Assembly: GCF_014171475.1 (NCBI RefSeq)
Contig: NZ_CP048817.1
Span: 4,804,501-4,868,500, forward strand
Reading direction: 5' to 3'
Length of the DNA: 64,000 bases
Origin: Sphingomonas sp. So64.6b
GTDB lineage: Bacteria; Pseudomonadota; Alphaproteobacteria; Sphingomonadales; Sphingomonadaceae
The position numbers and the translations under genes were made by a program. The notes under the pieces were generated by a model, which ran no database searches, had not been told where the DNA came from, and saw only the letters and a program-made list of their open reading frames with translations. This document shows positions 55,537 through 62,971 of the stretch, piece by piece (within the stretch, counting starts at the first letter, position 1; every line of letters begins with the position of its first letter).

Positions 55537-58470
55537 TCAGAATTCGAACCGCATGCCGATTTTATAGCTGCGTCCGATACGGTCGTAGAACCCTGCGAGC
55601 TGGGTTGCCGGGAACGGCGGATCGACACCCAGCAGGTTGTTGACCACACCGTACAGCTGGACGCGCTTTTTGCCGTCGTTGATGATGTTCACCGACCCGC
55701 TCCAATTGAGATAGAAGCGCGAGTCGACGTTCATCGGGCCCACCGAGATCGGCGACGCCGCATTATAGTCGGGATCGCCCGGCTGGACGAGTGTGGCATC
55801 GACGATACCGCCCTGGATCCAGCGCGCGGTCAGCGTCGTTGCGAAGCGGTCGTTCGAATAACCGACACTGCCGTTGAGCTGCCAGTGCGGCACGCTCGTC
55901 GCCCCGGTATTGAGGCCCGAAGCGAAGCCGCCCAACTGGCCGGCACGATCGATCACGCTGCCGCGAGTCTGGATAATGCCGGCAGCATTGAAGGTCGGCG
56001 CGACGCCCAGGCCATCATCCGAGATGAGATGGGCGACATAGGATCCGTAGACCCGCGTCGAGACATTGCCGGCGAGCGCGTTGAAACGATACGAGAGCTC
56101 GAAATCGACGCCACTGGTCTTGAGCGACGCGAGGTTGAGCAGCGCTTGAGTGACCGACACGATTTCGGTGTTGGTGCCGGTGCCCGACCGTGCCACGTTC
56201 GCACAAAAGGCGCCCGGTCCGCTCCCCTGTATCTCGGCATAGCAATTGTCGAGGATCTGTTGTGCCGGATAATTGGAGATCGCTCCGTTGATCTTGATGT
56301 TGTAATAGTCGGCCGAGATCGACAGGCCGGGGATGAAGCGCGGCTCGAAAACCGCTCCCAATGTCAGCGTGTCGGCCCTTTCCGGGGCAAGCGCCGGGCT
56401 GGGTTCGAACACCACGGTGTAGGAACGTGAGACGCCGTTAAACGGATTGCGCAGCGTCGATTGGGTGCTCGTCGTTGCGAAGAGTTCCGAACTGTTCGGC
56501 GCGCGGATGTCGCGCGAACGCGTGCCGCGCAGACGCACTCCCTTGATCGGTTCCCAGGTGAGACCCGCCTTCCAGGTCGTCACGCCGCCGGAAGACTGAT
56601 AATCGGTATAGCGAATGGCGGCGTTGAAATCGAGCGACTGAAACCCGGGTATATCCTTGGCGAGCGGGACTACGACCTCGGCATAGCCTTCCTTGGTATT
56701 GAACGATCCCGAATAGGGCTGGGGGTTTGAGAAGTTGAAGCCGCGCGCCTCGGCGATCGCGTCGACAACGCTCTCCGCCTTGTCCTGGCGATATTCGCCG
56801 CCGAACGCGAGCGACACCGGCCCCGCCCAGGTCGAGAAGGGCTCACCACGCAAATTGGCCGCGACGACGGTCTGCGAGATGGTGATCTGCTGGAACTGAT
56901 TGCCGTTCACATAGTCGATGGCCGCTTGGCTCATCGCATTCTCGCCGAACAGGTTGAGCGGCGCGCAGCCCGCCGCACGCGCGGTTTCATTGCGGCATAC
57001 CACCTGACCGCTCGGCAGCCGGATCGCATCGTAGGCGTACAGGAAATTCTGCTGGATACGATTATTGTGAATCTGCGATTCCAGCGTGTTCTTGCCGTAC
57101 TGGGCATAGGCGTCCCAGCCCCAGCCGCCGCCAAGATCGCCCGACAGCCCACCGACGATGCGATAGGTGGTGTTGGTGTTCTCGATCCGCGTGCGCGAGA
57201 AATCGGGATTGGCGCGGCCGAGGTAAAACTGCCCGATCCCGTTCGCATCCATGATCGCGCCGACCTGCGTCGGCAGGAATGCGTTGTCGCGCCGGATCAG
57301 GATGGCATTGGCGCCCGAGACCGCGGTATCGCGCGGCACTGGCCCTGAATAGTCCGAGCCGGACGTGGCATAGCTGCCCTGCGCGAAGATCTTTATCGAA
57401 TCGCTGAGTTCATAGTCGAACTTGGCCACCACCGAGTGACGGTTGATTGGCAGGACGAGCGTGTGCCCAAGTCGAGTGATGACGCCGGCCGAACTGGAGA
57501 AGCCGATCGATGAACCGCCCGTTTCGTTACCATAGGTGAAGTTGCCGACCGCGCCCGGCGTTGGAAAGTAGATTCCGCGCAGCGCGTCGACGCCATTACC
57601 CGGATTGGTGTCGGCATTGACCCCAAGGATCACGCCGCCAACCAGCGAATTCACATATTGCACGCCAGAGGCGAAAATGCGCGAAGGCGTGCCGGCCGGA
57701 CGGTTGGTGGCGTAGGACACGATCTCGTCGCCGCGGCGCGCCCAATCGCGATCGAGGAAGCTGTGAACGCCATTGGACTTCATATATTCGCCGCCAATGA
57801 TGAAATTGCCGCGGCCGCCAGCGAAGCTCGTGCCCCATGCCAGGCTGGCGCGGCGCTCGAAATTGTCGCCGTCCTCAGCAATCCCCATCGACAAGTCGGC
57901 CTTCAGCCCCTCCAGCTTGCGCTTCAGGATCACATTGACCACGCCCGAAATCGCGTCCGAGCCATAAGCCGCCGAGGCACCGCCCGTCACGACATCGACG
58001 CGGTCGATCATCACTGTCGGGATCAGGTTGAGATCGACCTGCCCGGTCGACGCGGTCGGCACGTGCCGGCGGCCGTCGACCAGCGTCAGCGTGCGGATAT
58101 TGCCCAGCGCGCGCAGATCCGCAAATGTTGCACCCGAAAGGCTGGATGCCTGGGTGTTGGTCTGGGCCGACACGCTGGCCCGGAACGATGGGATTTCGTT
58201 GAGATAGTCGCCGACATTGCTCAGACCGCGGGTCTCGAGCGCTTGGGACGTGACGACCGTCGTCGGCGTCGGCGCGTCGAAGCCGTCGCGGGCGACGCGC
58301 GAGCCGGTGACGATGATGTCGCCTTCGGTTCGCGCTTCGCGCGATGCCGGTGGCGCGTCGGGCTGCGGATCAGCATCCTGCGCTAGAGCCGGCGAGGCTG
58401 AAGCAAGGATCGCCACCGAGGCGACCGATGCAAACAGCCAGGTACGTTGATTCCAAGTGCGTTGAGTCAC
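55537..58470 (-). CDS. TonB-dependent outer-membrane receptor (second)
   Basis: A 977-residue receptor: signal peptide (ASVASVAILASASPALAQ, cut near residue 30), a TonB-box region DIIVTGSRVARDG, a plug domain (VLNEIPSF-like LNEIPSFRASVSA, LVDGRRHVPTASTGQVDLNLIP, VTGGASAAYGSDAISGVVNV) and a long barrel closing SYKIGMRFEF. It is clearly a paralogue of the receptor at 9888-12815 and belongs to the aromatic-substrate receptors common in sphingomonads. It lies upstream of the CoA-dependent side-chain genes, so the imported compound may be the substrate of that module. Confidence 0.9.
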   Translation of the reverse strand: MTQRTWNQRTWLFASVASVAILASASPALAQDADPQPDAPPASREARTEGDIIVTGSRVARDGFDAPTPTTVVTSQALETRGLSNVGDYLNEIPSFRASVSAQTNTQASSLSGATFADLRALGNIRTLTLVDGRRHVPTASTGQVDLNLIPTVMIDRVDVVTGGASAAYGSDAISGVVNVILKRKLEGLKADLSMGIAEDGDNFERRASLAWGTSFAGGRGNFIIGGEYMKSNGVHSFLDRDWARRGDEIVSYATNRPAGTPSRIFASGVQYVNSLVGGVILGVNADTNPGNGVDALRGIYFPTPGAVGNFTYGNETGGSSIGFSSSAGVITRLGHTLVLPINRHSVVAKFDYELSDSIKIFAQGSYATSGSDYSGPVPRDTAVSGANAILIRRDNAFLPTQVGAIMDANGIGQFYLGRANPDFSRTRIENTNTTYRIVGGLSGDLGGGWGWDAYAQYGKNTLESQIHNNRIQQNFLYAYDAIRLPSGQVVCRNETARAAGCAPLNLFGENAMSQAAIDYVNGNQFQQITISQTVVAANLRGEPFSTWAGPVSLAFGGEYRQDKAESVVDAIAEARGFNFSNPQPYSGSFNTKEGYAEVVVPLAKDIPGFQSLDFNAAIRYTDYQSSGGVTTWKAGLTWEPIKGVRLRGTRSRDIRAPNSSELFATTSTQSTLRNPFNGVSRSYTVVFEPSPALAPERADTLTLGAVFEPRFIPGLSISADYYNIKINGAISNYPAQQILDNCYAEIQGSGPGAFCANVARSGTGTNTEIVSVTQALLNLASLKTSGVDFELSYRFNALAGNVSTRVYGSYVAHLISDDGLGVAPTFNAAGIIQTRGSVIDRAGQLGGFASGLNTGATSVPHWQLNGSVGYSNDRFATTLTARWIQGGIVDATLVQPGDPDYNAASPISVGPMNVDSRFYLNWSGSVNIINDGKKRVQLYGVVNNLLGVDPPFPATQLAGFYDRIGRSYKIGMRFEF

Positions 58471-58573
58471 AGCCCTCTCCCATCGTGCGCGAGGTTATCC
58501 CCGCTTGTTTAGACTTGTGAGGCAACCTGACGGCCACCGATCCAGCATCATTGTATAACTATAATATCTTTCA

Positions 58574-59311
58574 TCAGCCGCGACCGAGGAACGGCATGGG
58601 AAGCGGCAACATCGTCCCTTCGAGAAAATTCACATGGTCTGGAAGGTCGATCATCGCGAGAATTGCCCGCGCCGCGACATCCGCGCCGATACGCTGACCA
58701 GACGCGGCGCCCGGCGCAGATTGCGGGCGCCCCTCCAGCTCCGTCCCGATCACGCCCGGATGGAAAATCGACGACGCGATACCGAACGCACGGCCGTCGA
58801 GCGCCAGCGAATGGTTAAGTCCGGTCAGCGCGAACTTGCTCGCGGCATAGGCGGCAGTGTTCTCCCGAGGCACGAGCGCGGAAAGACTGCCGACATGGAT
58901 CATGCGGCCACCTCCTTGGCGCTTCATCACGCGCAACGCTTCGCGCGCGCAGTAGAATGCACCGGTAAGGTTTGTGTCGATGACCTCGCTCCATCGAGCA
59001 GACGACAATTCGTCCGTGGGCGAATGATCTGCGAGACCAGCATTGTTGATGAGGACATCTATCCGCCCGAATCTATCGAGCGCCGCAGTAAACATGGCCT
59101 CGACCTGCGCCTCGTCGCGCACATCGCATTCAACCGCGAGCGCCTCCGCGCCATCGGCCGTCACTTCCGTGACGAGCGAGTCGAGCCGATCCTTCCGCCG
59201 GGCGCCGACGACAATCCGCATTCCGGCACCGGCGAGAGCGAGCGCCAGGGCACGGCCGAGTCCCGAACTGGCCCCCGTCACGATCGCGACCTTGCCCAGG
59301 ATGTGTGTCAC
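58574..59311 (-). CDS. Short-chain dehydrogenase/reductase
   Basis: A 245-residue SDR with the cofactor motif TGASSGLG near residue 12, NNAG near 88 and the catalytic YAASK near 155, all in normal spacing. The start is a GTG at 59311 with AGGAGAAGGA directly ahead; a TTG at 59338 is less likely. The GARRKDRL segment after the second strand suggests NADP(H). It is divergent from the paired acyl-CoA dehydrogenase operon. It may oxidise or reduce a side-chain alcohol or ketone; the substrate is unknown. Confidence 0.83.
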   Translation of the reverse strand: MTHILGKVAIVTGASSGLGRALALALAGAGMRIVVGARRKDRLDSLVTEVTADGAEALAVECDVRDEAQVEAMFTAALDRFGRIDVLINNAGLADHSPTDELSSARWSEVIDTNLTGAFYCAREALRVMKRQGGGRMIHVGSLSALVPRENTAAYAASKFALTGLNHSLALDGRAFGIASSIFHPGVIGTELEGRPQSAPGAASGQRIGADVAARAILAMIDLPDHVNFLEGTMLPLPMPFLGRG

Positions 59312-59400
59312 TCCTTCTCCTCTCCGCTGCGGTTTCAACGGCCCATTCAGTGGAAGCCTGTTGCCGACACCAGGTCGATTCGTGGTTGCAAATCGATGCT

Positions 59401-59441
59401 ACAGACAACTATATACCAATGTAAAGCAGCTTGTCATAGAA
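59401..59441. promoter_or_regulatory. Candidate operator pair upstream of the acyl-CoA dehydrogenase operon
   Basis: Two pieces resemble the cluster element: GACAACTAT (59404-59412), shared with the site at 39621 (GACAACTAT at 39632-39640), and TTGTCATAGA (59431-59440), whose reverse complement TCTATGACAA is shared with the site at 43752. They lie in the divergent gap between the SDR (59311) and acyl-CoA dehydrogenase (59460) genes, 19 bases before the latter start. The pattern is weaker than at other promoters. Confidence 0.4.
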
Positions 59442-59459
59442 TCCCGGTTTGGAGAGAAT

Positions 59460-60623
59460 ATGTTGACACCAGACGAACTGGCGTTCGCGGAAGAGGTCAG
59501 GGCCTTCGTCCGGGCCGAATGCCCGGAAAAGACCCGCGCCAAGGTCTTCGATGCCGTGCGCATCACCTCGGATGAGCGGCGATCCTGGCATAGCGCGCTG
59601 CACGCTCGCGGATGGGCCGCACCGCACTGGCCCGTCGAACATGGCGGCACGGGCTGGGGCGCGGTGCAGACCTACATATTCGCCGAAACGCTCGCGGAAG
59701 AAGGCGCGCCGGATTTAGGGTCGTTTGGGCTCAAGATGCTCGGCCCGACGCTGATCCGATATGGCAGCGACGCCCAGAAAGCACGCTATCTGCCCCGCAT
59801 CCTGTCCGGCGAGGATTTCTGGTGTCAGGGCTTTTCGGAACCCGGAGCGGGCTCCGACCTCGCATCGCTGAAGACCCGCGCGGAACTGGTTGACGATCAC
59901 TGGATCGTGAACGGGCAGAAGATGTGGACGACGATGGCGCATGAGGCGAACATGATGTTCGCCCTGGTGCGCACCGATCCTCAGTCGGCGAAACCGCAGA
60001 CGGGGATCTCGATGCTGCTGATCGACCTGGCGACGCCGGGCATAGACATCCGCCCGATCCTGCTTCTGAATGGAGAGCGTTCCACCAACGAGGTGTTCTT
60101 CGACAATGTTCGCGTGCCGGCTGCCAACCTGGTCGGCGAACCTCACCAGGGCTGGACTTATTCGCGCGTCGTGTTGGGAAACGAGCGACTGAGCATCGCG
60201 CGCATCGGCCTGAACCGCCGCCAGCTCGCCAAGCTGAAGTCGCTCGCACAAGCCGAGGGCCTTCTGGATGCGCCTCTGTTCCGTGCCCGCGTCGCCAGTG
60301 CGGAGATAGAGCTGGCGGCACTGGAGGCAATGGCCATCGGCATGCTGGACCGGGCGCGTGCCGGCGTCGCGCCCGGCATCGAGGCCAACATGCTCAAGAT
60401 CAAGGGCTCGGAACTGCAGCAGACGCTCGCCGAACTGCTCGTCGATACGCTGGGTCGGCGCGCTGCGCCTTTTGGTCCTGATGCGGCCGATCCGGCGCAG
60501 CCGCGATCGGCGTCCTTGTTCAAAAGCCATTTCGATACGCGAGTGGTCACCATCTATGGCGGCTCGAACGAGATACAGCGCAATATAATCGCCAAGTCGC
60601 TTGGCCTGGGGGCAACACGATGA
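59460..60623 (+). CDS. Acyl-CoA dehydrogenase, FAD-binding partner of a pair
   Basis: A 387-residue acyl-CoA dehydrogenase-fold protein: N-terminal helical domain, the FAD/substrate loop WCQGFSEPGAGSDLASLKTRAE (near residue 120), NGQKMWTTMAHEAN and the C-terminal GGSNEIQRNIIAKSLGL. The usual catalytic Glu position near the C-terminal (Y-E-G-T) reads Y-G-G-S, so the base must come from elsewhere or the partner. The ATG at 59460 has GGAGAGA. Its last four bases overlap the next dehydrogenase gene, a sign of a heteromeric enzyme. Confidence 0.82.
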   Translation: MLTPDELAFAEEVRAFVRAECPEKTRAKVFDAVRITSDERRSWHSALHARGWAAPHWPVEHGGTGWGAVQTYIFAETLAEEGAPDLGSFGLKMLGPTLIRYGSDAQKARYLPRILSGEDFWCQGFSEPGAGSDLASLKTRAELVDDHWIVNGQKMWTTMAHEANMMFALVRTDPQSAKPQTGISMLLIDLATPGIDIRPILLLNGERSTNEVFFDNVRVPAANLVGEPHQGWTYSRVVLGNERLSIARIGLNRRQLAKLKSLAQAEGLLDAPLFRARVASAEIELAALEAMAIGMLDRARAGVAPGIEANMLKIKGSELQQTLAELLVDTLGRRAAPFGPDAADPAQPRSASLFKSHFDTRVVTIYGGSNEIQRNIIAKSLGLGATR

Positions 60624-61777
60624 GCATCTCCTCCACCGCGCAGAACCCTGCAAGCCTCGACGACGGCGCGGATATGCGCGCGTTGTTGAGTCAATCTCTG
60701 GCGACGCTGCTGGGTCGCCTTTATTCGTTCGAGCAGCGGAATGTCGGCCGATCCGTAACCGGGCGCGGAGTCGATGGCGCCTGGCAGGCCTATGCGGACC
60801 TCGGCTTGCTGGCGCTTGGCTTGCCGGAGGCGCATGGCGGTTTCCCCGGAGGTCTTGCCGACATCGCCATGGCGGCCGAATTGATGGGCGGCGCCATGAC
60901 GCTGGAGCCCTATCTTCCGACCATGCTCGCGGCGCGGATGATTGCGGCGGCGGGCACAGCGGAGCAACAGGCGGCGTGGCTTCCAGGCATCGTGTCGGGC
61001 AAGGTCCATGCTGCCATCGCGCATCGGGAGGGTGGTGGCCGCCTCGGACATCCGGTAGAGACCATGGCGAACCCCGAGGGCACCGGCTGGCGGCTGAACG
61101 GCAGAAAGTCGGTTGTCGCCGGCGGTGATGAGGCAGACATCTTCATCGTCTCGGCGCTCCTTGATGGCGAAGTCGAACTGTTCCTCGTTCCGGCAGCCGA
61201 TGTCCGACGCCGGAGCTATCGCTGTTTCGACTGGACCGGCGCCGCTAATCTCGATCTCGACGGAACGGTCGTATCTTGCGCAATGAGGATTCCAGGCGGA
61301 GAGCGCGTGCTGGCCCGCGCGCTTGACGAATCCGTCGCGCTTGCCTGCGCCGAGGCGGTGGGAGCAATCCGCGCGGCAAACAGGCTGGTCCGCGAACACA
61401 CCGGCACACGTCGCCAATTCGGCCGGTCACTCGACAGCTTTCAGGTGCTGCAACACCGTATGGTCGACATGGCCATCGCGGAGGAGCTGGCGGCGCCGAT
61501 CGCTCAGGCCTCGATCACGGCATGCGAAACCGCCACGGCTGATGCCCGAGCGCAAGCTGTTTCGGCTGCCCAGGTCAAGGTCGGCGACGCCGCGCGGCTG
61601 GTTGGCCAGCAATGCGTTCAGTTGCACGGCGGCATGGGGCTGACACAGGAATACCCAGCCTCGCACCTGTTCGCGCGATTGGGTCTGTTCGAGCGCCTGC
61701 ATGGCAATCGTGACGAGCACCTCGAACGCTACGCAGCCTTGATGGTGCGAACGCTCGAGGAGAAGGTCGGCCAGTAA
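60620..61777 (+). CDS. Acyl-CoA dehydrogenase, second subunit of a pair
   Basis: A 385-residue acyl-CoA dehydrogenase-fold protein. It keeps the end block QLHGGMGLTQEYPASHLFARL, where the domain meets the FAD of a partner, and REHTGTRRQFGRSLDSFQVLQHRMVD, but the FAD loop in the middle is degenerate (AIAHREGGGRLGHPVE). This is the pattern of the half-subunits in heterotetrameric dehydrogenases such as ChsE1/ChsE2. ATG overlaps the previous stop (ATGA), so the two are made together. The pair probably desaturates a bulky arylalkanoyl-CoA. Confidence 0.78.
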   Translation: MSISSTAQNPASLDDGADMRALLSQSLATLLGRLYSFEQRNVGRSVTGRGVDGAWQAYADLGLLALGLPEAHGGFPGGLADIAMAAELMGGAMTLEPYLPTMLAARMIAAAGTAEQQAAWLPGIVSGKVHAAIAHREGGGRLGHPVETMANPEGTGWRLNGRKSVVAGGDEADIFIVSALLDGEVELFLVPAADVRRRSYRCFDWTGAANLDLDGTVVSCAMRIPGGERVLARALDESVALACAEAVGAIRAANRLVREHTGTRRQFGRSLDSFQVLQHRMVDMAIAEELAAPIAQASITACETATADARAQAVSAAQVKVGDAARLVGQQCVQLHGGMGLTQEYPASHLFARLGLFERLHGNRDEHLERYAALMVRTLEEKVGQ

Positions 61778-61792
61778 AGAAGGGGGTCGCGA

Positions 61793-62878
61793 TCAGCCTT
61801 TGGCGGCGCCCTGGCTGGGCGACCCCGCGCCGGGAGGCGCCGTTATCCCATTGATCCGCGTCCCGCCGCTCACCGTGCCGATCGCGCGGCGGGCGAAGTC
61901 GCCAGGATATGGTATGTTCGGCTCACTGATCCTGTCGAGCGTCGCGATATCCTCAGGCGGCAAGTGGAGCGTCGCGGCGGCGGCATTTTCCGACAATTGC
62001 TCGACGGTGTGCGCGCCGAGCAGGATCATCGCCAGCGCCGGCTGTACGCGCAGCCAGGCGAGCGCCGCTTGCGACGGCGTGACGCCGTTACGCGCCGCGA
62101 TCGCGATCAGCGCGTCGAGGATCGCATCGCTGCGATCATTCAATGCGCGTCCGACGAAGACTGCCCGCCCCTCCGCATCATGGCCGTCCGGACGGGCCTT
62201 GCGGTAGCGTCCGCTGAGCGCGCCGTTGCGCAACGGCGACCAAGCCGCGATGCCCATGCCGTACGCCTGCGCCATCGGTACATGTTCGATCTCGATACTG
62301 CGCTCCATCAGCGAATATTGCAGCTGCAGCCCCGCGATCGGCATGTGATTGCGCGCTTGCGCGACCCAGTGCGCCTCGGCGACCTTCCATGCGGGCGTGT
62401 TCGACAGGCCGACATGGAGGATCTTTCCGGCGCGCACGAGGTCGTCCAGCGCGCGTAGCGTTTCGTCCATCGGCGTGAATGGATCCCACAGATGCATCCA
62501 ATAAAGGTCGATCCGGTCGGTACGTAGCCGCCGAAGCGACTCCTCGCAGGTCTGCATGATCGCTTTTCGCCCGGCTCCGCCGGCATTTGGATCGCCGGGC
62601 CGGGTGTTCGACCCGAACTTGCTCGCGATCACGAGCCGGTCGCGCGCGTGCGGTTCGGCGGCGAGATAGTCGCCGATGATGGCCTCTGCTTCACCTCCGC
62701 CATAGCTGTTGGCGGCATCGAGGAAGTTGCCGCCGAGTTCGCGGTACCGGGCGATCAGCCGGTGGGCCGAGGCGGGATCGAGGCTCCATCCCTGGCTGCC
62801 GCCGAAGTTGAACGCGCCCAGCGCAAAGCGGCTGACGCGCAGGCCCGAACGACCAAAAGTGACGAAGTCGTCGAGCAT
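61793..62878 (-). CDS. Aldo/keto reductase
   Basis: A 361-residue NADPH-dependent reductase of the aldo-keto reductase family (YajO/Gfo-like). The tetrad is visible: Asp and Tyr (NFLDAANSYGGGEAE), Lys (VIASKFG), His (YWMHLWD), with the NADP-binding LLGAHTVEQLSENAAA near the end. The start at 62878 gives MLDDFVTFGRSGLRVS. It is convergent with the dehydrogenase pair and divergent from the aldehyde dehydrogenase at 62972. It could reduce an aromatic aldehyde or ketone as a side reaction; the substrate is unknown. Confidence 0.82.
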   Translation of the reverse strand: MLDDFVTFGRSGLRVSRFALGAFNFGGSQGWSLDPASAHRLIARYRELGGNFLDAANSYGGGEAEAIIGDYLAAEPHARDRLVIASKFGSNTRPGDPNAGGAGRKAIMQTCEESLRRLRTDRIDLYWMHLWDPFTPMDETLRALDDLVRAGKILHVGLSNTPAWKVAEAHWVAQARNHMPIAGLQLQYSLMERSIEIEHVPMAQAYGMGIAAWSPLRNGALSGRYRKARPDGHDAEGRAVFVGRALNDRSDAILDALIAIAARNGVTPSQAALAWLRVQPALAMILLGAHTVEQLSENAAAATLHLPPEDIATLDRISEPNIPYPGDFARRAIGTVSGGTRINGITAPPGAGSPSQGAAKG

Positions 62879-62971
62879 GATGGCTCCCTGCATTGCTTGC
62901 ACAAACTATCGTACTGTCATACTCTTTGGTTCTGTTGCGCGAAAGCGCGAGCTAATGCAAGGACGATAGTC

